Below, one piece after another: positions 1-5,924 of a DNA stretch of 7,679 nucleotides. Each line of letters begins with the position of its first letter. The first letter of the stretch is position 1. The notes under the pieces were generated by a model. The model was not told the DNA's origin and did no database searches. It saw nothing but the letters and a program-made list of their open reading frames with translations. The position numbers and the translations under genes were made by a program. This stretch comes from Pseudomonadota bacterium (GTDB lineage: Bacteria > Pseudomonadota > Alphaproteobacteria > Sphingomonadales > Sphingomonadaceae): contig JAEWCK010000126.1 of the NCBI GenBank assembly GCA_023390675.1, forward strand, positions 1-7,679. Direction: 5' to 3'.

Positions 1-438
1 GCGCGCCGCGCGGCGCGCGAACGCCAGCGTGCATTTCCTGCGCGTCGGCGCGGGGAGCGGCACCGTCGCCGCTTCGCGCGCCACCGCGGCATCGTAGCGA
101 TCGGCGACGATCAGCCCTGCGCGCGCAGGGAGGAACGCCTCTTGTTCGAACGGCCGCAAGTCGAATCCTGCCGGCACCGCCCAGAAGAAGCGATCGCAAT
201 GCGCAAGATAATCGCCCCATTTGGCGTCGCTGAGCAGATCGGCGCGCGAGCATTTGATCTCGACGATGACGATGTTGCCGCGCGAATCGATCGCCATCAG
301 GTCGGCGCGGCGGCCGCCCTCGAGCGGGACCTCGCCGATCGCAGCGCAATCGTGGCGGAGCAGCATCCGCGTCACGCCGCGCACGACATCGGCAGCGATG
401 AGCGGAGCGTCCTGAGTCAAAACGGCCGGAGAGTTCAT
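1..438 (-). CDS. mmcB: MmcB family DNA repair protein (partial, 3' end cut by window)
   Basis: The 146 visible residues read through to base 1 without a stop, so only the last few residues should be missing (the family is roughly 150-160 aa). The protein has a PD-(D/E)xK nuclease-like core: E36, D46 in GRRADLMAID, then IVIVEIK with E60 and K62, followed by SRADLLSDAKWGDY and CDRFFWAVP, which I recognise as the MmcB (formerly DUF1052) signature. In Caulobacter, mmcB is an SOS-regulated gene linked to mitomycin C resistance; the exact biochemical activity is not established. The ATG at 438 puts 17 residues before the conserved VVRGVTR, as in relatives, and no better start exists nearby. Shine-Dalgarno pairing is weak (GGCCGGGG directly before ATG). 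A LexA-type operator lies 13 bp upstream, and a perfect inverted repeat surrounds the start codon, so SOS control is likely. Family call is firm; the function is inferred. Confidence 0.88.
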   Translation of the reverse strand, partial: MNSPAVLTQDAPLIAADVVRGVTRMLLRHDCAAIGEVPLEGGRRADLMAIDSRGNIVIVEIKCSRADLLSDAKWGDYLAHCDRFFWAVPAGFDLRPFEQEAFLPARAGLIVADRYDAAVAREAATVPLPAPTRRKCTLAFARRAAR

Positions 439-450
439 CCCCGGCCGTTT
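420..450 (-). promoter_or_regulatory. Inverted repeat enclosing the mmcB start codon
   Basis: On the coding strand the arms AAACGGCCGG (450-441) and CCGGCCGTTT (429-420) are perfectly complementary, with an 11-nt loop (440-430) that contains the ATG of mmcB. The downstream arm is followed by another T, so the RNA would end in GGCCGUUUU, like a short intrinsic terminator. It could act as a terminator for the upstream sleB, a translational control hairpin for mmcB, or part of a protein-binding site. Only the symmetry is seen; the role is inferred. Confidence 0.5.
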
Positions 451-451
451 A

Positions 452-466
452 GAACATTCTGGGAAC
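452..466 (-). promoter_or_regulatory. LexA operator (alphaproteobacterial SOS box) upstream of mmcB
   Basis: The coding strand reads GTTCCCAGAATGTTC, an exact match to GTTC-N7-GTTC, the direct-repeat LexA box known from alphaproteobacteria such as Caulobacter and Rhodobacter. It lies in the 49-bp gap between the sleB stop and the mmcB start, ending 13 nt before the ATG, and so would cover the promoter or transcription start. mmcB is an SOS gene in Caulobacter, so site and gene agree. Confidence 0.75.
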
Positions 467-487
467 GCAGGCTAGAGCCCGCGCGTC

Positions 488-1120
488 TCAGCGATAGAAA
501 ACGTGGTTGCCGACCGACGCGACGCGCGCGCGGCCCCAGCCGGGCTTGACGTAGCGCGCGTGGAAATAGAGGGCGTTGCCCGCAGGGCTGTCCCACAAAT
601 CCTTCTGCGCGACCTGCGCGACCGCGAGCGCCTTCTTCCACTGCGCATTGACCGGCGGGCTCGGCAGCTTGCCGCCATGCACGAACGAGAATTGCCCCGG
701 CTGCTTGATCACCGAACAGACCGAGCGCGGGAAGCGGCCCGAGGTCGTGCGGTTGAGGATCACGTCGGCGACCGCCAGCTGGCCGGCGAGCGGCTCGCCC
801 TTCGATTCGTAATAGACGCCGATGGCGAGGCAATTGAGCTCGCTGTCGAGCGCAGCGGGGGCGTCCTGCGCCGCGACCGCCGCCTGAAGCGAGTTGAAAT
901 CCATGTCGTCCTGCTCGGCCTCGGCGGTCGTCGGCTGGACGATCTCGGCCTTGGCGGCGAAGGTCACCCGGTCGGCATGAGGAACAACCTCGTGCGCCTG
1001 GGCGTTTTGACTCTGAACCGCGGCATTCTGCGCGGTCATGTCGAGCGTGGCGGCGTTGGCGAGCGCGCCTGCGCAAAAAGTCACAACCGCGAAACTCGCG
1101 GCGCGTGGCAGAAACTTCAT
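488..1120 (-). CDS. SleB-type cell wall hydrolase (Hydrolase_2 family), exported
   Basis: A 210-residue secreted peptidoglycan hydrolase of the SleB/CwlJ-like Hydrolase_2 family, which contains lytic transglycosylase-like enzymes. Residues 1-24 form a signal peptide (basic MKFLPR, hydrophobic core, ALANA-A cleavage). Residues 25-90 are a low-complexity linker rich in Ala, Gln and Asp. The catalytic domain spans about 93-210: LNCLAIGVYYESKGEP carries the expected catalytic glutamate (E105), then QLAVADVILNRTTSGRFP, CSVIKQPGQFSF, LYFHARYVKPGW and a terminal GNHVFYR, all typical. The ATG at 1120 is chosen because it gives a clean signal peptide; a weak GAAG lies upstream. The preceding 156-bp gap, with a TATAAC element at 1165-1170 on the minus strand, suggests its own promoter. 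It should act on periplasmic peptidoglycan during growth or division; substrate bond and physiological role cannot be read from sequence. Confidence 0.87.
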   Translation of the reverse strand: MKFLPRAASFAVVTFCAGALANAATLDMTAQNAAVQSQNAQAHEVVPHADRVTFAAKAEIVQPTTAEAEQDDMDFNSLQAAVAAQDAPAALDSELNCLAIGVYYESKGEPLAGQLAVADVILNRTTSGRFPRSVCSVIKQPGQFSFVHGGKLPSPPVNAQWKKALAVAQVAQKDLWDSPAGNALYFHARYVKPGWGRARVASVGNHVFYR

Positions 1121-1257
1121 TTTGCTTCGTTATTATGCGGTTGGCGCGCGGCCGGCCCCCTTTTGTTATACGGGCCGCCGGGCTTCCCCCCGACTGCGTA
1201 ACCGACCGGCTTCACACCCCGAAACGGCACAACGCTGTGAACAGTGGCGTGCCAGTG

Positions 1258-1276
1258 CCTTTCGCGCGTGCGAAGG
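1258..1276 (-). terminator. Possible hairpin just downstream of the DUF1491 stop codon
   Basis: CCTT(T)CGC and GCGAAGG pair with one bulged base around a 4-nt loop, beginning immediately after the stop of the DUF1491 gene on the minus strand. No U-run follows, so as an intrinsic terminator it is weak; it may mark the end of the transcript that begins upstream. Low confidence. Confidence 0.22.
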
Positions 1277-1615
1277 TCAACCCAATCCCATCGTTTCAGC
1301 GGCGAACCGTTCCGCCTCTGCGATATCCAGTTCGACCACCCAGAGGTCCGAATCGCGCGTCCGGCGGCGCTGCCAATAGTCCGCAGCAGCGGCTTCATCG
1401 GCGATTTTGGAGGGCCCCGATGGCAGCAGAGCGGGCGATCCGTCGGGTCCCAGCCCGCGCTCGAAGAAGTGCGGATTCGCGCCGCGTTCGACGGTTAACA
1501 GCAGGATTCCCCCCGCCGCCGCGTCGCCTTTCGCAAGCACCATCGCCGATCCGCCGGCCATGTGCACGCGGCGCACCAGCGCGCTCACCACCATCTCGCT
1601 GGTGAGCCGCTCCAC
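1277..1615 (-). CDS. DUF1491 family protein
   Basis: A 112-residue cytoplasmic protein of unknown function. It shows the features I associate with DUF1491, a family confined largely to alphaproteobacteria: N-terminal RLTSEMVVSALVRRV, then GGSAMVLAKGDAAAGGILLLTVERG, and C-terminal RDSDLWVVELDIAEAERFAAET. No signal peptide or membrane segment is visible. The start is GTG at 1615; its G is also the last base of the thioesterase stop (TAGTG), a 1-nt overlap that implies translational coupling. Longer upstream reading in this frame runs into the thioesterase gene and lacks family similarity. No enzymatic motif can be assigned. The last gene of the ptsN/thioesterase cluster, it is followed by a 156-bp gap. 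Confidence 0.85.
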   Translation of the reverse strand: MERLTSEMVVSALVRRVHMAGGSAMVLAKGDAAAGGILLLTVERGANPHFFERGLGPDGSPALLPSGPSKIADEAAAADYWQRRRTRDSDLWVVELDIAEAERFAAETMGLG

Positions 1616-2106
1616 TATCCCGCCCGGTAGCCGGGCAGCCCCGCCAGCGCGATCCGCGAGCGCATGAAGGTGCCGGTGCCGCGCGCCGCTTCCTCCCCGG
1701 TCGCGTCGATCAGCCGCGCTTCCGCCACGAACACGCGGCGCTGCCCACTCACCCACCGCCCCTCGGCGATCACCGGGCCCGGGCGGAGCGGCTTGGTGAA
1801 GAGCAGGTTGAACGCCGTGGTCAGGAGGAAGCGATCGGTGACGAGGCTGTTCGCGGCATAGAAAGCCGCATCGTCGAGCATCTTGAAATAGGCAGTGCCG
1901 TGCGCGGCGCCCGCGGCATGGAAATAGCGCTCGTCGATCGTGAAGCGGATCCGCGAGACGCCGCCCTCGACGATCTGCAGCACCGAATCGAACAACCGGT
2001 TGATCGGCGCGCCGGCATAGAGCGATTCGAGCGCGCGGAAATGTGCCTCGGCTCCCGTCCGGACAGGGGCGCGCGCGGATTCAGGTCCGGGTTCAGGCAG
2101 CGTCAC
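1615..2106 (-). CDS. PaaI-type hotdog-fold thioesterase
   Basis: A 163-residue single-domain hotdog protein, probably hydrolysing acyl-CoA thioesters in the cytosol. After a variable N-terminus (1-35) comes the fold: RIRFTIDERYFHAAGAAHGTAYFKMLDDAAFYAANSL (about 52-88), with the HG (69-70) and the catalytic-type Asp (D78 in MLDDAA) of the PaaI class, then FNLLFTKPLRPGPVIAEGRWV and FVAEARLIDATGEEAARGTGTF. GTG at 2106 is chosen: it overlaps the ptsN stop by 14 nt, is preceded by GAGG three bases away, and no ATG or GTG in a plausible position lies between it and the fold. An upstream ATG in this frame (2133) would lie deeper within ptsN and adds residues that look like shadow coding. The acyl substrate is unknown; PaaI itself acts in phenylacetate catabolism, but nothing here links this gene to that pathway. 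Confidence 0.82.
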   Translation of the reverse strand: MTLPEPGPESARAPVRTGAEAHFRALESLYAGAPINRLFDSVLQIVEGGVSRIRFTIDERYFHAAGAAHGTAYFKMLDDAAFYAANSLVTDRFLLTTAFNLLFTKPLRPGPVIAEGRWVSGQRRVFVAEARLIDATGEEAARGTGTFMRSRIALAGLPGYRAG

Positions 2107-2560
2107 GCGCCTCGACGCCCGCGAGCAGCGCATAGAGCGCGTCGGGGGAGCCCGCGCCGCGCAGCTTGGCCGCGAACGCCTTGTCGCGCAGCCGCCGCGA
2201 GACGCAGGCGAGCGCCTTCAGATGCTCGGCGCCTGCGCCGGCGGGAGAAAGCAGCATGAAGACGAGGTCGACCGGCAGATCGTCGACTGCGGCGAAATCG
2301 ACCGGCTTGTCGAGCCGCGCGAACACGCCGCACACGCGCTTGATCGAGTCGAGCTTGCCGTGCGGAATCGCGATGCCGCCGCCGAACCCGGTCGAGCCCA
2401 GCTTCTCGCGCTCGGCAAGCCGATCGGCGACTTCGCGTGCATCAAGGCCCCAGGCGTGCGCTGCGGCAGCACCCAGTTCCTTGAACAGCGCCTTCTTGGA
2501 TGGAGCGCTCACCCCGGCGAGGACGCCCTCCGGGAGGAGCAAATCGCTTAGTTCGGTCAC
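2093..2560 (-). CDS. ptsN: PTS IIA-like nitrogen regulatory protein (EIIA-Ntr)
   Basis: EIIA-Ntr is the terminal phosphate acceptor of the nitrogen phosphotransferase system (PtsP-PtsO-PtsN), which regulates rather than transports sugars. From the GTG at 2560 the protein is 155 residues. The EIIA type-2 fold is clear: LSDLLLPEGVLAGVSAPSKKALFKELG, then EREKLGSTGFGGGIAIPHGKL with the phosphorylated histidine (H67 from this start), PVDLVFMLLSP and AEHLKALACVSRRLRD. The start is uncertain: a TTG at 2587 gives nine extra residues and has GAGG six bases upstream, while GTG 2560 gives the usual family N-terminus (x-TELSDLL) with GGA eight bases upstream; I prefer GTG on length. It follows hpf directly, as in many proteobacteria, but no rpoN is in the window. 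Its stop lies inside the thioesterase gene, so coupling is likely. Confidence 0.9.
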   Translation of the reverse strand: MTELSDLLLPEGVLAGVSAPSKKALFKELGAAAAHAWGLDAREVADRLAEREKLGSTGFGGGIAIPHGKLDSIKRVCGVFARLDKPVDFAAVDDLPVDLVFMLLSPAGAGAEHLKALACVSRRLRDKAFAAKLRGAGSPDALYALLAGVEARDAA

Positions 2561-2588
2561 ATCTTCAGTCCAGGAAATGATCCCCAAG

Positions 2589-2605
2589 GCCCGCCTCAGG
2601 CGGGC
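2589..2605 (-). promoter_or_regulatory. Hairpin with the hpf stop codon as its loop
   Basis: GCCCGCC and GGCGGGC form a perfect 7-bp stem whose three-base loop is exactly the TGA stop of hpf. No U-run follows, so a terminator is unlikely. If ptsN began at TTG 2587, its GAGG ribosome-binding sequence would lie in this hairpin and be opened by ribosomes finishing hpf. The structure is seen; the coupling role is inferred. Confidence 0.4.
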
Positions 2606-3183
2606 GCGCGGTTGGGCTCCACCCAGCCGATCGTCCCGTCGCCGCGCCGATAGACCATGTTGTGCACGCCCGTCGCGGTATTTTTGAAGAGCAGCGCATT
2701 GGTATGGCGCAAGTCGAGCATCATCACTGCGTCGGAGACGGTCGCCTCGGGCACGTCGACGCGCGTCTCGGCGATCACCAGCGGCGCTTCGCCAGGCTCC
2801 TCTTCCTCGTGGCTTTCCTGGAACAGGGTATAGCCGGCATTGTCGTACGCGCCGTTCTCGGCAAGCGCGTTGACAGCGCCGTTTTGCCGGTCCTTGAGGC
2901 GGCGCGTGTAGCGACGCAGCTGCTTGTCGATGCGGTCCGCGGCGCCGTCGAACGCGCCGTTCGCCTCCATCCCCTTGTTGGTCGCCTTGAGGACGAGGCC
3001 CTGCATCACGTGCATTACGATGTCGCAGGTGAAGCCGTTGTCGTGCGGACCCTTGCCGAAGGTCGCCTGGGACGAGATCGCGCGCGAGAAATATTTGTCG
3101 GCGATCCCCTGAAGCCGCTCGGTGACCAGCCCCTTGAGCGCGTCACCGGTTTCGACCTGATGCCCAGAAACCCGGATGTCCAT
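2596..3183 (-). CDS. hpf: Ribosome hibernation promoting factor, long form
   Basis: A 195-residue long-form HPF, which binds the 30S subunit near the decoding centre and, through its C-terminal domain, dimerises 70S ribosomes into inactive 100S particles in stationary phase. The N-terminal S30AE domain is about residues 1-105 (MDIRVSGHQVETGDAL, then VLKATNKG, GAADRIDKQLRRYTRRLKD). An acidic linker with HEEEEPGE lies around 115-135, and the C-terminal dimerisation domain is about 140-190 (VSDAVMMLDLRHTNALLFKN, VVYRR-like MVYRRGDGTIGWVEP). The length fits the long class. The ATG is preceded by GGAGG with a 6-nt spacer, the best ribosome-binding site in the window, which suits a protein made in large amounts. 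A 51-bp gap separates it from dnaQ and may hold a promoter. ptsN follows. Confidence 0.95.
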   Translation of the reverse strand: MDIRVSGHQVETGDALKGLVTERLQGIADKYFSRAISSQATFGKGPHDNGFTCDIVMHVMQGLVLKATNKGMEANGAFDGAADRIDKQLRRYTRRLKDRQNGAVNALAENGAYDNAGYTLFQESHEEEEPGEAPLVIAETRVDVPEATVSDAVMMLDLRHTNALLFKNTATGVHNMVYRRGDGTIGWVEPNRAPA

Positions 3184-3189
3184 TTTCTA

Positions 3190-3194
3190 CCTCC
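3190..3194 (-). promoter_or_regulatory. Strong ribosome binding site of hpf
   Basis: GGAGG on the coding strand, 6 nt before the hpf ATG. It is the only near-ideal Shine-Dalgarno sequence at optimal spacing in this gene string and fixes the hpf start. Confidence 0.8.
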
Positions 3195-3207
3195 GCCAAA
3201 ACAAGGT

Positions 3208-3237
3208 CCGATCTGGGCAGGCGGCCAAAGTCCGTCA
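3208..3237 (-). promoter_or_regulatory. Candidate promoter for hpf-ptsN
   Basis: On the minus strand TTGACG overlaps the dnaQ stop codon and is followed 17 nt later by CAGATC, a poor -10 match. The position, in the gap before hpf, and a good -35 make a promoter possible, which would let hpf be expressed apart from the upstream genes. No sigma-54 type GG-N10-GC element was evident by eye. Weak evidence. Confidence 0.22.
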
Positions 3238-3927
3238 AGCGGACGCGGCCATGCCCCAGAGCGGCTCCTCCATCTTTGAGAGAAAGGCTGCGTGGCGTTC
3301 GAGTTCCGCGGCCGAGGGCACGAAATGCCGTGCCGGCCGCACATGGACGCGAGTCGGCGCCTCCGCCGGGGTCTCGCGGACGATCGGCGTGTCAACCGCA
3401 AGCCCGAGCGTGATCTGCCGTCCGCCGGTCAGCTCGACATAGACCTGGGCGAGCAATTGCGCGTCGAGCAGCGCGCCGTGAACTGTGCGCTGGGAAAGAT
3501 CGATCCCGTAGCGCACGCACAGCGCATCGAGGGTGTGCTTGGCGCCGGGATGGCGAGCGCGGGCGATGCCGAGCGTGTCGACCATCCGCGCGATGTCGAC
3601 CGCCGGGCGGCCGCAGCGGCCGAGCTCGCCGTTCAGGAAGGCAAAGTCGAACCCGGCATTGTGCGCGACCAGCGGGCAATCGCCGAGGAAATCGATCAGA
3701 TCCTCGACGACTTCGTGGAAGCACGGCTTGTCGGAAAGGAACACGTCGGACAGGCCGTGGACGTTGAACGCCTCGATCGGCATCGGTCGTTCGGGATTGA
3801 CGTAGGCATGGAAGGTCCGCCCGGTCATCACCCGGTTGACCAGTTCGACGCAGCCGATCTCGACCAGCCGGTCGCCGCCCGGAAAGCTCAATCCGGTCGT
3901 CTCGGTGTCGAACACGATTTCACGCAT
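3235..3927 (-). CDS. dnaQ: DNA polymerase III subunit epsilon (proofreading 3'-5' exonuclease)
   Basis: The epsilon subunit removes misincorporated nucleotides during replication and binds the alpha polymerase subunit. The 230-residue protein has all the DEDDh exonuclease motifs: ExoI FDTETTG (D7, E9), ExoII HNAGFDFAFLN (D94), and ExoIII HGALLDAQLLAQVY (H150, D155), all intact. The tail after about residue 175 is Pro/Ala/Arg-rich with a short end (EEPLWGMAASA) that would act as the alpha-binding region. ATG 3927 is chosen because MREIVFDTETTG is the family start; a longer frame to 3987 overlaps coaE. GGAGG at 3939-3943 lies 11 nt upstream, inside the last coaE codons, and the gap to the coaE stop is 7 nt, so it is co-transcribed with coaE. 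Position near the origin matches Caulobacter, where dnaQ closes the same gene string. Confidence 0.95.
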   Translation of the reverse strand: MREIVFDTETTGLSFPGGDRLVEIGCVELVNRVMTGRTFHAYVNPERPMPIEAFNVHGLSDVFLSDKPCFHEVVEDLIDFLGDCPLVAHNAGFDFAFLNGELGRCGRPAVDIARMVDTLGIARARHPGAKHTLDALCVRYGIDLSQRTVHGALLDAQLLAQVYVELTGGRQITLGLAVDTPIVRETPAEAPTRVHVRPARHFVPSAAELERHAAFLSKMEEPLWGMAASA

Positions 3928-3934
3928 CCCGCTC

Positions 3935-4528
3935 TTATCCTCCTGCCGAAGCCGCGAGGCAAGCGATGACATCCCTGACGCGCGCACGCGTCTCCTCGAG
4001 CGGGCCGGCGGTGGAGATGACGAAATCGGCGCGCGCGCGCTTCTCGGCGTCGGGCGTCTGGAGCGCGAGGATCGACTCGAAGCGTTCTACCGTCATCCCC
4101 GGCCGCCCGAGGACGCGTTGGCGCTGGACTTGGGCGGGCGCCGAAACCACAGCGACCTTGTCGACCAGTTCGGCGCCACCCTTTTCGAAAAGCAGGGGGA
4201 TATCGAGCAGCACGAGCGGGGCATCCCAATGCTGCTTGAGGAACGCTTCGCGCTCGCGCGCCACTGCGGGGTGGATCACGGCCTCGAGTCGCGCGAGATC
4301 GGCGGGGTTGGCGAAGACGCGTTCGCGCAGCGCCGGGCGGTCGACGCCCTCGGGGCCGGTGGCGCCGGGGAAGAGGTCCTCGACCGCCTGGACCAGCACG
4401 CCGCCCGGCCCCTCGAGCCGATGCACAACGGCATCGGCGTCGAACACCGGCACGCCTTCGTCGGCGAACATCGCCGCAACGGTCGACTTGCCCATGCCGA
4501 TCGAGCCGGTGAGGCCCAGGACAATCAT
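3935..4528 (-). CDS. coaE: Dephospho-CoA kinase
   Basis: CoaE phosphorylates the 3'-hydroxyl of dephospho-CoA with ATP, the last step of coenzyme A synthesis, in the cytosol. The 197-residue length is normal. The P-loop is GLTGSIGMGKST (5-16), followed by the substrate-binding DAD (30-32), IHP (85-87), DIPLLFE (109-115), the arginine-rich lid VQRQRVLGR, and QTPDAEKRARADFVISTAG near the C-terminus. The ATG at 4528 overlaps the aroE stop as ATGA. There is no Shine-Dalgarno sequence before it, so translation probably depends on ribosomes finishing aroE. All catalytic features are present. Confidence 0.95.
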   Translation of the reverse strand: MIVLGLTGSIGMGKSTVAAMFADEGVPVFDADAVVHRLEGPGGVLVQAVEDLFPGATGPEGVDRPALRERVFANPADLARLEAVIHPAVAREREAFLKQHWDAPLVLLDIPLLFEKGGAELVDKVAVVSAPAQVQRQRVLGRPGMTVERFESILALQTPDAEKRARADFVISTAGPLEETRARVRDVIACLAASAGG

Positions 4529-5331
4529 GACGTCAGCAGTGCGCGGAGCTCGTCGTCGCGGTCGCGCGGCGGCGGCTGCCCAAAGAACAGTTCGAACGCC
4601 AGCGCGGCCTGGCCGACGAGCATGTCGAGCCCGTCGACCGTATCGAGCCCGCGGTCGCGCGCCCGGGCGAGCAGCCCGGTCTCGAGCGGAACATAGACTG
4701 CGTCATAGACCACCGCATCCTCGGGGAGCGGCGACAGATCGAGGTCGAGCGGCGGCTGGCCGGCCATGCCGAGCGCGCTCGCATTGACCAGCAGCCCTGC
4801 GGGCGGGAGCGGCGAGCCGAGCGGCACCGCGTCGCCCTTGATCCCGAAGCTCGACAGCAAGGCCGCGGCCTTGAGCACGTTGCGGTTCTGGATCGTCACG
4901 CGGCCGATTCCGACCTTCGACAGCGCGAACAGGATCGCACGCGCTGCGCCGCCCGCGCCGATCACCACGGCATGCGAGCCTTCGAGGTCGAGCCCGGCGA
5001 TCGGAGCGTAGAAGCCGCCGGCATCGGTGTTGGTGCCGATCAGCGGGCCGTCGTCGCGCACGACGGTGTTCACGGCACCGATCGACTCGCGCACGCCGCC
5101 GCGGTCCTCGACGAACTCCAGCGCCGCCTGTTTGTGCGGAATGGTGATATTGCATCCGCGCCAGGCCGGATCGCCGCGTCGCGACTCGAAATAGGCGGCG
5201 AGTTCCTCGGGTCGCACATGGGTACGGCGATATTCGGCGTCGATTTCGAGGGAATCTAGCCAGAAGCCGTGGATGATCGGCGATTTCGAATGCGCGATCG
5301 GATCGCCGATCACTTCGGCATAGGGCTTCAT
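4525..5331 (-). CDS. aroE: Shikimate dehydrogenase (NADP+)
   Basis: AroE reduces 3-dehydroshikimate to shikimate with NADPH in aromatic amino acid synthesis. The 268-residue protein begins MKPYAEVIGDPIAHSKSP, carrying the substrate-binding SKSP (15-18). The catalytic lysine is K67 in NITIPHK, with N88 in GAVNT and D103 in GTNTDAGG completing the shikimate site. The nucleotide-binding fold has GAGGAAR (125-131) and NRN (149-151). Then comes NASALGM (183-189), where most relatives have NTTPLGM, and YDAVYVPLETGLL and GLDMLVGQAA close the domain. The first ATG overlaps the maf stop (ATGA), and its stop overlaps coaE the same way, so it sits in a tightly coupled chain. Ribosome-binding sequence is poor, consistent with coupling. 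Confidence 0.95.
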   Translation of the reverse strand: MKPYAEVIGDPIAHSKSPIIHGFWLDSLEIDAEYRRTHVRPEELAAYFESRRGDPAWRGCNITIPHKQAALEFVEDRGGVRESIGAVNTVVRDDGPLIGTNTDAGGFYAPIAGLDLEGSHAVVIGAGGAARAILFALSKVGIGRVTIQNRNVLKAAALLSSFGIKGDAVPLGSPLPPAGLLVNASALGMAGQPPLDLDLSPLPEDAVVYDAVYVPLETGLLARARDRGLDTVDGLDMLVGQAALAFELFFGQPPPRDRDDELRALLTS

Positions 5332-5924
5332 GACGCCAGAATCCCACGCACGCGCAGATAATCGAGGATCGGGAGCAGCGGCATGCCGAGGATCGTGAAC
5401 TGGCTGCCCTCGGTCCGGCTGAACAGCTGGACGCCCGGCCCTTCGATCCGGAAGCAGCCGACACACCCCGCGATCGCGGGCCATTCCAGGTCGAGATACT
5501 GTGCGATGAAATCCTCCGACAGCGGCCGGACGTGCAGCCGCGCGCGATCGACGTGCCGCCAGACGGCACGCGTGCCCTCGGCGATCACCGCGGCGCTGTA
5601 GATGTCGTGCGTGCGTCCCGACATCCGGCGGAGATGCTCGGCCGCCTGCTCACGACTTGCCGGCTTGTCGAGCAGCGATCCGTCATCGAGCGCGACGAGC
5701 GAATCGCCGCCGAGCACCAATGCGGCGGGCGCCAGCCGCGAGACCTTGAGCGCCTTCAGCTCGGCGAGCGCGTCGGCGAGATTGCGCGGGGAAATCCCGC
5801 CTGCGATCAGCGATTCCTTCGCCGAGGCCTCGTCGACCTGCGCGGCGACTGCCTCGTACGGCACGCCCGCGGCGTCGAGCATTGCCCGGCGCGATGCGCT
5901 TTGCGAGGCGAGGACGAGCTTCAT
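5328..5924 (-). CDS. maf: Maf/Ham1-like nucleoside triphosphate pyrophosphatase
   Basis: Maf proteins hydrolyse non-canonical or modified nucleoside triphosphates to monophosphates (dTTP/UTP/pseudo-UTP for the YhdE type, m7GTP for the YceF type). The 198-residue length is standard. The N-terminus is LASQSASRRAML (5-16), the phosphate-binding S-x-S-R-R motif. The catalytic Asp is probably D74 in LGGDSLV, followed by LLDKPASREQAAEHLRRMSGRTHDIYSAAVI and AIAGCVGCFRIEGPGVQLFSRTEGSQFTILGMPL. Most Mafs have AD(T/Q)-V at the catalytic position; GGDSLV is a variant I associate with sphingomonads, so the substrate class is left open. Start and stop overlap ppsR and aroE as ATGA. In Caulobacter maf occupies the same position beside the origin. 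Confidence 0.9.
   Translation of the reverse strand: MKLVLASQSASRRAMLDAAGVPYEAVAAQVDEASAKESLIAGGISPRNLADALAELKALKVSRLAPAALVLGGDSLVALDDGSLLDKPASREQAAEHLRRMSGRTHDIYSAAVIAEGTRAVWRHVDRARLHVRPLSEDFIAQYLDLEWPAIAGCVGCFRIEGPGVQLFSRTEGSQFTILGMPLLPILDYLRVRGILAS

Noticed and set aside
1165..1170. TATAAC on the minus strand as a sleB promoter
   Set aside because: No acceptable -35 at 16-18 bp; mentioned only under the gene.
503..1201. Plus-strand frame of 232 codons opposite the cell-wall hydrolase
   Set aside because: It is Arg/Ala/Gly-rich, resembles no family, and the opposite strand carries a clear signal peptide and Hydrolase_2 domain.
1117..1398. Minus-strand frame of 93 codons bridging DUF1491 and sleB
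   Set aside because: Half of it overlaps DUF1491 in another frame and the rest is the intergenic gap; no ribosome-binding site or family resemblance.
3836..4787. Two long overlapping plus-strand frames opposite coaE and aroE
   Set aside because: Both are shadows of genes whose catalytic motifs are complete on the minus strand.
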